Shown: positions 42,319 to 52,336 of the stretch, one piece after another
How the letters are laid out: every line of letters starts with the position of its first letter
Numbering within the stretch: position 1 is the stretch's first letter
Assembly: GCA_023213395.1 (NCBI GenBank)
Contig: CM041465.1
Span: 109,437,741 to 109,501,740, forward strand
Direction: 5' to 3'
Source of the DNA: Cycas panzhihuaensis
Taxonomy: Eukaryota; Cycadophyta
Length of the DNA: 64,000 nt
The notes under the pieces: generated by a model
The model's input: the letters and a program-made list of their open reading frames with translations, nothing else
Databases searched by the model: none
What the model was told of the DNA's origin: nothing
Position numbers and translations under genes: made by a program

Positions 42319-42984
42319 GATACTTGATAGAAAACAGATTCATTTTCACTAGCTCTTGAGAGAATCCAGAGTCATTCCCTTACGTAGTGGAGTGCCACCC
42401 AACTTCAGAGGCATGCAGAGAGAGATCAGACCATTGGATTGGAGCGCAGAGATAGCCATCAAGACCATCGGAGAGAGATGGCGACAGCCAAGCTAGATCT
42501 AATGAGTGGATCTTACGAAACCTAACCCATCTCAAAGTTTTAATTTTGTTGATTTTTATCATTTTTTGTATGATTTCCAGGCCCTACATGGGCAAATAAC
42601 GATCTCTCAGAGTCTGAATTAGACCCAGAAAGAGGTGGGACTAGGGTATTAGGTAGCCCTGATCCCGGTGGGCCCTGCGGGGGTCTACCCAGAAGGAAAC
42701 TTTTATGTTTTTGGGCAGAAAACCCCCCTTTTGGGAGGGTGTCGTTTGCACCACAACAAAGATCACGGTGCTACGATCTTTGCCGCAGGGCCCTAATCAC
42801 CGCGGGACCCGAGCTAAACTCCACAGTGCCATGGAATTTAGCATGGTGTGAAGGCAGACCTATAGAAAAAAGAAGATAGGGGCCTGAGGGGGCCCAAATC
42901 ATAATCAAAAGGAGCTAAGAGATAGCTAGACGGGTAGAGAGCTACTGTGAGCTTGGTTTTGACTAGTTTTTATGGCATTTGTAG
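42319..42984 (+). promoter_or_regulatory. Leader of antisense PMD gene with palindromes (E6)
   Basis: Contains CAAAGATC (42,757-42,764) with GATCTTTG (42,775-42,782) and a 26-bp near-palindrome TAAACTCCACAGT/GCCATGGAATTTA (42,815-42,840). It has probable splice signals: acceptor TATGATTTCCAG at about 42,580 after a T-rich run, and acceptor GGCATTTGTAG at 42,984 just before the PMD exon. Translated pieces (FLGRKPPFWEGVVCTTTKI) resemble E3, hinting at exon-1 coding. Confidence 0.5.
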
Positions 42985-44908
42985 GCTGTGATTGTGGTAG
43001 ACAACCGTGAGAATATAGAGATGACGATGCTTAGCTTCATTGAGATGATGTCCAGGGAGGATAAGGGGGTCCTACGGAGGTGCGGCCTGCTAAAGGTCCT
43101 AAAGACACCTCAATATACATCAGACCAGAGATTATTAATTGATATAGTATCACATTGGGACTAGAGGAGGTGCGTTTTCTACCTACCCTAGGTGGGAGAC
43201 GTGACAGTGACACCGAGGGACATCATGTGGATACTAGGAGTGCCAACGACTGGGAGGCCGGTAACACTGTGAGCGTTGCCTAGCAATGAGGTAGTACATA
43301 GAGAGGTAGCAGCATTTTTCACAGGAGCAGACAGATGGGAGAGGAGAGGGGTCCCTCTCCAGGCTATGGTACTATCTAGAGTTCCTTGTGTGAGGAAACA
43401 CATCACATTGTGCATTCTGTTCCAGGTTTCCTAAAAATTGAACTATAGGGACATCCCTGGGAGATGGATAGATGCAGTGCGCCACTGTGAGGCTGGTGAG
43501 AGGATGGACTGGGCCACCCCAATAGTGGCGAACCTCGTCGCATAGCTGGATGCTATCAGGACGACAGGTCAGGGAGGACTATCATATAGCACGCTGCTAC
43601 AGTGTTGGTTCTTTGATCATTTTAGAGCAGTGGCACCAGTAGGGAGACCACACCCTATTGTAGAGTTGGACCCGATGGTCCATAAGTGGCAGACTAGACT
43701 GAGGGGGATAGAGGACCAGGCCCATGTCTGATGCTCAGTGGAGGCTACATCACTGGACCTCCTCACTATGATGAACCTCATAGCAGACCCATATAGAGCA
43801 GTGAGGTGGGATAGTGACGACGAGGCAAGGGGAGCCAAGATGCTCCTAGGTGATGACGACGGTGGAGACGGAGGAGATGGGGCTGGCCTATCATGACCTA
43901 CGGGAGAGGTAGGTCCATCAGGGACAGCAGGAGGAGTAGGGCCATCTGGGACTGCCAGTGGAGAGACAGCCCTATCAGGGGCTACAGACGAGAGCAGGGG
44001 GCCAGTGACATGGGCTCACAGGCTACGGATCATGAGGAGATCCAGAGAGGCGACAACAGAGCCAGTCCTAGTGAGGAGAGAGGCCCTAGTAGAGGAGGTA
44101 CTAGAGAAGGAGGTACCAAAGGAGGAGGTACTAGTGACTGGTGGAGAACTAGGGGCAGAGGCTATCGCGTGAGCATAGGAGCCAGCGGCCACAGTAGGTG
44201 AGGCCTTACTTTCCTCATCGTTTGATAGCCAGGTAGATAGTTTGATTTAGTTTTATTATGGTATGCAACTAGATACATACTGATATATGACATGTTGGGT
44301 TTGCAGGTACCGTGGAGATCCGACAGTTGGTGGAGGCCATTGTGAGGGAGATGTTCCCTCAGGTATACGCAGAGGGGCAACCGCCCATCCAGATCAAGGA
44401 TGCACCTAGATCGGTAGGTGCCCACATGGCAGCATTCACCCCGTTAGTGAGGGAGAGAAAAATATGGGTAGTAGAGTCCCAAGAGCATATAGCATTCAGG
44501 GGACAGATGTAACAGGAGTTAGACGAGGCTCAGGGCGTGCAAGATGCATTACAGAGATGTGTACAGGCATTGGAGGCTCAGGGAGGAGCCAGAGGGGATA
44601 TGGAGAGCCATATCCGAGTGGTAGTATTGGAGGAGAGACTCTGGGAGATGGAGGAGAGGCTTCGCCTCATAGAGACAGAGCAGGATCATATCCAGGTACG
44701 ATATGATTGATTGGTCAAGGATATGGAAGCGTCAAGGTCAGCACAGAGCATGACTCAAACCCATACGGCAGTGATGACCCCAAGGAGGCCACGAGACGAG
44801 GGGAGCGAGGCAGGGAGCTCATGGAGACTTAGGAGGAGTCTCAGAGGGATGTGGTCCCCAGGAGAGGGATCACATAGACCAAGAGATGATACCTCAGGAG
44901 TAGGATAG
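42985..44908 (+). pseudogene. Antisense PMD gene of E6
   Basis: Opposite strand to E6 pol. The PMD exon (42,985-44,197) reads AVIVVDNRENIEMTMLSFIE, LLIDIVSHWD, VGDVTVTPRDIMWILGVP, YRDIPGRWIDAVRHCEAGER, GGLSYSTLLQCWFFDHF, then an Asp/Gly-rich tail. The intron is 44,198-44,306. The coiled-coil exon (44,307-44,908) reads TVEIRQLVEAIVREMFPQVY, PLVRERKIWVVESQEH, then repeated Glu/Arg/Leu/Gln segments (EERLWEMEERLRLIETEQD), ending with a basic Arg-rich tail and TAG at 44,906. Stops at Gln and Trp codons (for example 43,162, 43,189, 43,435) show decay. It has its own promoter. The role is unknown: a chromatin or silencing-related factor is a guess from PMD proteins of the host. Confidence 0.87.
44198..44306 (+). 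other. Conserved intron of antisense PMD gene (E6)
   Basis: CAGTAG|GTGAGGCC to GGGTTTGCAG|GTACC, 109 bp, with a CTNAY-like and T-rich 3' part (TTTTATTATGG). Same site as in E1, E3 and E5. Confidence 0.78.
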
Positions 44909-45512
44909 TAGTAGGATAGTACTCATGTATCTGATTTTGACAAGGGAAAGCACGAGCCTCTAGGGGGTCATATATATAGAGTCATATGATTGTACCCCTT
45001 CTACAAGAACACCGGCTTCCCATATGTATGATATGACATATGATTTTGATGTATATATAAAGACGGGGCAATTGGCACCCCATTTTGATATGTGATGCTT
45101 TGTTGTGTATGATGTGGATGTTTTGTTATATGATGCACATATTTCCTTCCATGCGTGGCTATATATCTAACAGGAACACACACGACCACCATGAGTAGAG
45201 GTGATAGACATATGTGGGGTTAGAAATAGGGCAACATGCACGTCCATGGAAGAGCATAGCAGTATATACGAAGGAAACATCGAGTGAGAGGGGGAGCAAC
45301 GATACTCTAGAATGTCGTCCTAACTGGGGGATGCCCAAATAGGAAGACAAGAGTCCCAAAAGGATATGGGAACACGGGTTCCGCAAGAGGAACTAGAAAG
45401 AAATAGAAGGGGCTATCCTAAGTTGTCATTCCACCCATGGCTGGGAGAAATGGGAACAACTTAAGATGGTAGTTTAGGCTTATTTCGGAGCGCAGGTGAG
45501 GTGACCGTAAGG
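44909..45512. other. Spacer between convergent genes, with conserved hairpin (E6)
   Basis: No gene. The hairpin ATCCTAAGTTGT (45,415-45,426) with ACAACTTAAGAT (45,456-45,467) pairs at 11 of 12 positions. The block near 45,290-45,365 is shared with E1 and E5. Confidence 0.65.
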
Positions 45513-46800
45513 TCATAAATAAAACTTCTTAAGGAATTTCCCATTAATATCTTTCTCAAATTCAAGGCCTTCTAGGGTGGCAATCCTATAAGCACCATTA
45601 CCGAGGGTCTCAATAATGACAAAAGGGCCAACACATCTAAGTTTGAATTTGGTCAAATGGTCATGAAGATATTCTAGTTTGAGGATATGGTCCCCAGGAA
45701 ACAAAGGACAGGAATGAAGATATTTATCATAGGTTCTTTGTGAGTGAGCTTTGGATGCCAGGTTAGCCTGATAGGCAACTAACCGTCTCTCATCCAAAGC
45801 TTTGAGGTCTAGGAGGCGAGCCTAGCAGATCGACTTTTCATCGATGAGACCTCAAAGAGAGATTCACAGGGAAGGGATCTCCACTTCTAATGGGAGTACC
45901 TCCTCGGTACCATAAACCAGGGAGAACGGGGTCATTCCGTAGCGGAACAGATAGAGGTATGGTAAGCCCATAAAGCAGAAGGCAGCTGGAGGTGCCAGTC
46001 CTTTTGGTACTGAGCCATAGTTTTCTTTAGGATATTAATGAGAGTCTTGTTGAATGACTCTACCTGACCATTTACCTGAGGATAGTAAGAAGAACAAGTT
46101 TTATGAGAAATCTTGAACTTCTCACAAAGCTCATCCATCTCCTTATTGCAGAAGGGGGTTCCGTTATCAGTGATCAAGATGTCTGGAATCACAAAACGAC
46201 AAATGATGTGCTGGTAAATGAATGTAGCTATCATTTTACCAGGAGTAGTAATTAGAGGAATGGCCTCTGCCCATTTGGTGAAGTATTCCATAACAGTTAA
46301 GATAAACTTATGTTGCGACGACGAAGGTGGAGAGATAGCCCCGATGAGGTCTAGCCCCCACTGAGTGAAAGGCCATGGAGAGATGATGGGGTGAAGGGCC
46401 TCAGAAGGCACATAGGAGATGTTGGTGTATTCTTGACATCACTGACATCTCAGGGCAAAAGCGTGGGCATCCTTAAAAAGGGATGGCCAAAAGTAACCCA
46501 TACAGAGGATCCTCTGGGCCATAGACTAGCCCCCACAAGTACCATGGTGGCATTCGTGGAGTATTTGGTCAGCTTTGTCAGTAGTGACACAGCAGAGGAG
46601 GATCCCATCGAAGGATCTCTTGTATAATACTTCATCCATGAGGAAGTATTGCCTAGTAGAAGTCCAAATACAAGATCTAACTTTACTACTAGCATTGGGG
46701 CGGTATTGTTGTTGCATGAGATACAGCACTATATCACCATACCACTTATTGTCGATGAGTGGATGGGGAGAGACATCCTGAATTGTCAAGATGGACTCAT
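45513..46800 (-). pseudogene. Gypsy integrase (E6), broken
   Basis: HHCC module (HECHHGTCGG at about 46,555-46,526, Cys pair near 46,440-46,400), catalytic Asp in GLDLIGAI, Asp in ITDNGTPFCNKEMDELCEKF, Glu in NGQVESFNKTL. The C-terminal GPF module VGPFVIIETLGNGAYRIA ends FLKKFYL. All three catalytic acids are kept in one open segment (46,411-45,932). The C-terminal part is open from 45,797 to 45,513. A frameshift and stops lie between. Confidence 0.92.
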
Positions 46801-46859
46801 TAGGGAGGGAAGTGTCAACAGGAGTATCAAAAGAGTTAGGAATAGGGGCGTCTGTAAGC

Positions 46860-47240
46860 TATTCAGCCACTACCATTCCCTTCTTCGATTTCTGGTTAAC
46901 GATATGAAGCTCTAACTCTTAAAGTAGGACGACCCAATAGCCAGCCCTACCCATCAAATCCAAACAAGTGAGTAAGTATCGCAAGGGATCAGATTGGACG
47001 ATCGCTTTGGTGGTGTTACCAAGTAAGTAATGTCTAAACTTCTTGGTCACGTGGACCAAGGAGAGACATTCCTTCTCGGTAGGAGAGTAGTTAAGTTCAG
47101 CACCCACGAGAGTGTGACAGATGAAATAGATCGCCCTCTCGACTCCTAAGTCATCCTCCTGAGCTTAAAAAGCGCCTAAAGATTCATCAGTTGCCAAGGT
47201 ATAAAGAACGAAGGACCTATCGAAGCGAGGGGGCACCAGT
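46860..47240 (-). pseudogene. Gypsy RNase H (E6), broken
   Basis: Asp in YTLATDESLGA (about 47,205-47,173), Glu in SPTEKECLSLVH and Asp in VQSDPLRYLL. A TAA replaces a codon near 47,166, and TAA near 46,919 follows WVVLL. This is the ordinary gypsy RNase H, distinct from the aRNase H at 41,363. Confidence 0.88.
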
Positions 47241-47299
47241 GTAGGAGCAGAAGCGAGGGCTTCCTTAAGTCCTTCGAAGGCTTATTGGGTCTTATCAAA

Positions 47300-48215
47300 C
47301 CAAACAAGGGGAGCTCCCTTCTTCAATAGGTTCGTAAGGGGTTTGGCACTTATGGCGAAGTCTGCCAAGAAGTGCCTAAGAAAATTGAGCCTACCTAGAA
47401 ATCACTTGATCTGTCGTTGGGTTCTAGGAGGCGGCATGTCAAGGATTGCCTTGACTTTGTCAGGGTCAATCTGGATCCCTTGTTTTGACACAAGGAATCT
47501 AAGGAACTTACCTAAAGTGATAGCAAACACATACTTAAGTGGGTTTAGGCTAACATGATACTTGTGGCATCGCACGAAGATAGCCCACAAGTCAGAGGGA
47601 TAATGGGCTCTAACACGTGAGAGACCTATCATGTCATCCATGAAGACTTCCAATGTGTTATTAATAAGGTCATGGAAGATGAAATGCATCGCTCTTTAAT
47701 AAGTAGTGCCTACATTTTTAAGACCGAAGGGCATTGCCTTGTAGGCAAAGGTACCCCATAGGGTGGTGAAGGCCATCTTGTGGCAGTCTTCAGGAGATAT
47801 CTGGATCTGGTTGTAGCCAGAGAAGCCATCCATTAAGGACATAAATTTAAATCTAGCGGTTCAATCAATGATTTGATCAATGAAGGGGAGTAGAAAGTTG
47901 TCCTTAGGATAAGCATTATTAATATCATGAAAATTGATACATATGCAGATGGCCCCATTCTTTTTAGCAATGGGGACAATGTTAGATACCCACTTGGGGT
48001 AATCGATGGAGGTGATGAGTCCAACATCGAACAGCTTCTCAACCTCCATCTTAACGATGACTAAGAGATTAGGGTGAAGAGGACGTTACTCCTGGCACAC
48101 AGGGCAGGCGCCAGGGATGTTGGTGAGGTTATGAATGACAATGAAGGGGTTAATTCCCTTCATGTCAGAATAATCCCACACAAAAACATCCCAAAATTCC
48201 TAGAACAAAAGGGGG
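47300..48215 (-). pseudogene. Gypsy reverse transcriptase (E6), broken
   Basis: Begins around a WDYSDMKGIN motif (about 48,175-48,140), then EVEKLFDVGLITSIDYPKWV, VPIAKKNGAICICINFHDIN, MDGFSGYNQIQISPEDCHKM, MPFGLKNVGTTY, and catalytic FMDDMIGLSRVRAH (about 47,650). The thumb is LGRLNFLRHFLADFA. The first catalytic Asp region reads CINFHDINNAYPKDN. Stops at several positions (for example near 47,860 and 47,700). Confidence 0.9.
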
Positions 48216-49095
48216 TACTCCTTTACCTCATCAGGAGAGCATTCCATCCCGACCTTAATGACCTTGTCGCAGGCCAAGACTATGTCCTGGGTTACCCCCA
48301 TGCACATGGCATTCCCCTCCTCGAAGTGGAGAGGGGCAAGATCAATGGGAGGAGATGGAATAGGGGATGGGATTGGGTTAGCGAGTGTGGACCCAATCTA
48401 AGGATTTTCTGGTGGCCAAGCCTGTGGTGACCAGAAGGCAAGTTATGCGTGAAGCCCACTAGGTGCTCAAGCAAGGCTTCATCATCTTCGAAGTAATCCA
48501 CCGCATGGATGACCTTACTCTGAATAGATGAAGTGTTAGGGGAAATGAGGGCAATGGGACCATGATGGTCATCAAGTCATCTGACATCTCTGACAGATTC
48601 TAAGAGAGAGTCAGAAAGGGGCTCCTCGGAAGGAGCGAAAGGTAGTTCTTCGAAGCCATCACCTGCAGGGGGTGATGAAGAGGAAGAACTGATGACAAAC
48701 AACTCAACACGAGTGATGATATGTGACATATAGGGGTGGCTAGTCTCACCAATGAAAGAGGTTCTAGATAGAGATCTAGAATGGGATGGGTGCAACCTAC
48801 TGGTGTGGAGGAAGGAAATAGGGTGGAGATAATCCTCATCCTTATCGTGTGACTCATCGTCACTAAACGAGGTGAGGTACCTGTAGCTCCCAATGCCAAT
48901 AGGAGCGAAATGCATGAGACTAGGAAAAGAAGATGCAGGATCTTCTTCAGACGGATTGGGTATACCAATGGAGAAAGCCGAGGCATGAGTAGAAGGGCCT
49001 TGGCTTGCCGGATTGATAGGATGGGTTTGTTTGGAAAGTGGGCATTCATGGGGAATGACCCTTATTCATCCATCATGGATGAATTTAAGTTGTCC
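48216..49095 (-). other. Acidic linker between protease and RT (E6)
   Basis: About 290 codons of Ser/His/Asp-rich sequence without a named domain. Landmarks shared with E5 are CLIRFALIGIGSYGYLAMFS (E5 58,443 on), FSDDESHDKDEDYLHP, FEELPFAPSEEPLSDSLLES, MDYFEDDEALLEHLVG and the closing SRRGMPCAWG area. Conservation between E5 and E6 shows it was translated. Confidence 0.65.
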
Positions 49096-49440
49096 CTAGA
49101 GAGTCGAACACATGGCTCCCATCTGGTCAAGCCATGGTCGACCTAAGAGAAGGTTGTAGTTGACGTCAACATCGAGGACTACAATATCAGCGAGGATAGT
49201 CTTACCCTTGAGAGTGAGCGGGATAGTGACATATCCCAATGGGGTCTTTTTGCTACTAGCATAGCCTTGGCATCGCCATGGAACAGGTTCCAAGGCAGAA
49301 ATACCAAGCTCTTACATGATACATAATGTCATGGCATTCACGGGAGAACTATTGTCGACAACAGTCCTTCGCAAGGTGCAGTCAGGTGTATCGATGGTAA
49401 TAGTGAATGGGAAGTTCCACTAATATTCCTTTTCATATGT
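49096..49440 (-). pseudogene. Gypsy aspartic protease (E6), broken
   Basis: Active-site loop reads TVVDNSSPVNAM (about 49,370-49,335); E5 reads VVDNGSSVNAM, so the lineage uses D-N-G where most retropepsins have D-T/S-G, and here the Gly is also lost. The C-terminal half TLKGKTILADIVVLDVDVNY and NLLLGRPWLDQMGAM is open (49,293-49,096). It would cut the polyprotein. Confidence 0.85.
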
Positions 49441-49599
49441 GGGAGGAATGTGCTTAGGATCAAAAGAAATAATGGGTTCACGACTTTGGGTGACACCCAA
49501 AGTGTGGACGAGCACGTCATTTGATCCTAAAGCTTCCAAAAGGAGAGCCCGTTGCTTGGGACAACTCCTCAAAACATCCATCAAGGACATTCCCACAAC

Positions 49600-52169
49600 G
49601 ATGGTATGGAGTTCGTTAATGATGGAGAAAGGCTTACCCTTCGCAGTAGGTTAGGTAAGTGCCCTTCGAAAATCGTAACGACCCAAATGCATGGGAATAT
49701 CCTTGGGAAAAAGAGGCACTTCTAGAGGAGAGTTCTCTAGAAGAGGATCAGAAGGAGTAGAAGAAGAAGCACTAGTTGTTTCTTTGGCAGCTTGAGACTG
49801 AGTAAGGGCATACAAAGGAGTAGCCTCAATCATTTGGATCACCTTATTTCCCTTATTATAGGACTGCGAAGGTAATGGAGTGCATCAGTTAGGGGAATGA
49901 GAGGAAGAGGACGAGTCCCGAGTGCCCTTCCCCTTATCGCGGGAAGGATGGGAATTTGGTGATCTTCCTTAGTTCTAGTTGTTCTTGGATTAGGTGTTGC
50001 GATCGCATTCTCCATGCTTGGGGAACAGATCCTTATGGACCGGTTGGTCTAGATTAGGCCTTGAGGCTCGTTTAGGGGATGAATCATGTCGAGGGGCATC
50101 CTTGGGATGCTAGGCCCTACAACGTGAGTCATCGTGGAAACACTCACCATGAATAGAGCACCACTTCTTCTCAAGCAAGGGATATGTCTTCCTTGCTTGA
50201 GAGGATTGGGTGTTTCCATTCCTAAGGAGGGAAGCTTGGGTAGCTTGTTGAATTTATTTGTTAGAAGTTAGAGATGAAGGTGCTTGAAGTTTGAGCTCCT
50301 TCATCGTATATTCGAATGAACGTATGGCAGAAGTAAGGGGGTCTAAGGTCTTCTCGGTTGGGTGAGAAGAAGACCTAGAAGATTGTTGTGGTTTGGTATC
50401 CTTGGTTGGAGGTGGTGCCTCACGTCGCTGTGAGGGCTTGAGAGGCTTCTTTAGTCCAGCCTGGATCTTAATGGCCTCTAATGCTAAGCACTTCACAATC
50501 GCAGAGTCACATGTAGTCGCCTTCATTTTAAGGACTTCCACATGTGCTTCGGGATGAAGTGCGTTAACAAAAAGGTATCTCTTCAACTCCTTGGGCAATG
50601 TGGCCTTAGTGGAGTGAAGAAGGTCGTGGAATCATCGCACAAAGTCACGATTAATCTCACCGTGACCTTGTTTGAGCAATATGAGAGATTTTATTCCACT
50701 TTCAAATGGGCGAGCTACATCAAAGTAGTTGATAAATTCATCCACCAATTGCTAGAATGAAAAGATAGAGTCCGCAGAGAGGCGATAAAACCACTTAAGG
50801 GCATCACCCTATAAAGATCGCGGAAACAATTTCATTAAGATATAGTCATAAGACCAGTAATCAATACATGCCATAGAAAAACTATGCACATGTTCTGCCA
50901 GGTCTTGCGAGGAAGTTCTGTCAAATCTAAGAACTTCAGGAAGATGAGGGGGCAGATTTGTTCTTAATGCCTCAATAGATAGAGGTGTTGATCTATAGTC
51001 CATGAAAGGACGCACCCTTGCCTAAACCGTAGGATCAACGAATGATGTAGTAGGTAGTGAGCAAGGAATAGACGGAGGTAGCAAACCCATCCCTCCTTGA
51101 GGAAATACCCCTTGCTAGAAGGGGGTTTGAGGATAAGCGCCTTGAAAGGGAGTTGGGTTCCCTTGCAAAGGCACGGTGAAAGAGGCTGTGCTAGATGGTG
51201 GAAAAGGAGGGTGTGGAACCAGGTTTTGCCCATATGGGCCACCCGTAGGTGGGGCAATCCCATATGGGTGTAGCGGGTCCCACCCATAAGCTGGAATGCT
51301 GTTCTCTTTACCCTACCCCTAAGGTTGAGAAGTATAACCTGGGGGGATGTAAAAGGAAGGACCAACAGGTTAGTTTTAGGAATATGTGGGAGCGGGTCCC
51401 ACATGACTAGTGGCTAAAAAGTTAGTAAGACCCATAGGCCTACTAGGGAATGTATGTGTCACATTAGGGGATGGCACATTATCTTGGCTTAGAAAAGGTA
51501 TCCTAACCTTCAACTCAGGGAAAGGCATACCACGAGAAGGTCCCGAAGCACTAAGACCTTGGCGAGGGATGGAAGGTGCAACATTCGCCCCCACGGTTGG
51601 TGTAGGGAAAGAGCAGGACGAATGTGTAGGAATGAAAGGGTTACTGGTAGTAGGAGGGGCAAGCACAGATGAAGAAGGTGGCAAAGGAGTGGATAACGAG
51701 GATGCTCCACCATGCAGAACATCTTCAACCACCTAGGATGCGATTGAAGGCGATCTGCTCAAAAGAACTCGCTAATAGCTTCGACCACGTTGATGGGAGG
51801 GGTATCTACGTGACCATAAGAGGTGGATGGGGCCTCAAATGACGTAGATCCCTCGGGGTGCTCCTCATAAGAATCATTAATCGAATGGTGAACCTCAAGA
51901 GAAAGTAGGTCTTCTACCGCATAGGTAGAAGGATGGATATCGAGTGAGTGATGTTGGTCATCTGGGTAGAAAAGAGGATCTTCACCCTCTTGGGTGGATC
52001 CTCAAATAGACATGGGGAATTCATGAGTTCCCGATGTGAATGCGTAGTAGGCCCAATCGGAAGGGTATCCTTCCATAGTTGAATCAGAATCCGACGATGG
52101 AAGAGGACGATACCTAGGATCTTTTAACAATGGAGGTAAACCATGTAAGCGATGAGAGAAGTGTCGCAT
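49600..52169 (-). pseudogene. Gypsy gag (E6), broken
   Basis: Start ATG at 52,169-52,167 (MRHFSHRLHGLPPLLKDP). Acidic/Ser-rich N-terminus (GEDPLFYPDDQHHSLD), Pro/Ser-rich middle, capsid-like domain from MDYRSTPLSIEALRTNLPPH (51,003), with ACIDYWSYDYILMKLFPRSL and a helix-rich end KELKRYLFVNALHPEAHVEV (50,595 on), and Lys/Pro-rich KKPLKPSQRREAPPPTKD. A Cys/His motif KKWCSIHGECFHDDSRC follows (about 50,172-50,125). The C-terminal segment MIQMIEATPLYALTQSQAAK (49,842) is shared with E5. Several stops at Gln, Trp and Arg codons. Confidence 0.87.
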
Positions 52170-52316
52170 ACAAATCTAATTGACACTTTAGAAGAAAGAA
52201 AGGCCGACAAAGAGTACATGTTGGGGCTGCACAACAAAGGAAACGAAGTGGGAGGAACCACAAGCGGGTAGCAATACCAACAGAAAAGGGGTGAAGACTA
52301 GCTCCCTTACTAGCAA

Positions 52317-52336
52317 GCCTCCAGTATGGTCACCAA
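52317..52336 (-). other. Primer binding site of E6
   Basis: TTGGTGACCATACTGGAGGC directly after the 5' LTR; same site as in E2 and E5. Confidence 0.65.

Noticed and set aside
43435-43460. An extra intron in the PMD exon (CCAG|GTTTCC ... CTATAG)
   Set aside because: The sister copies keep the reading frame through this point if a TAG is read as an original Gln codon, so it is a decayed exon.
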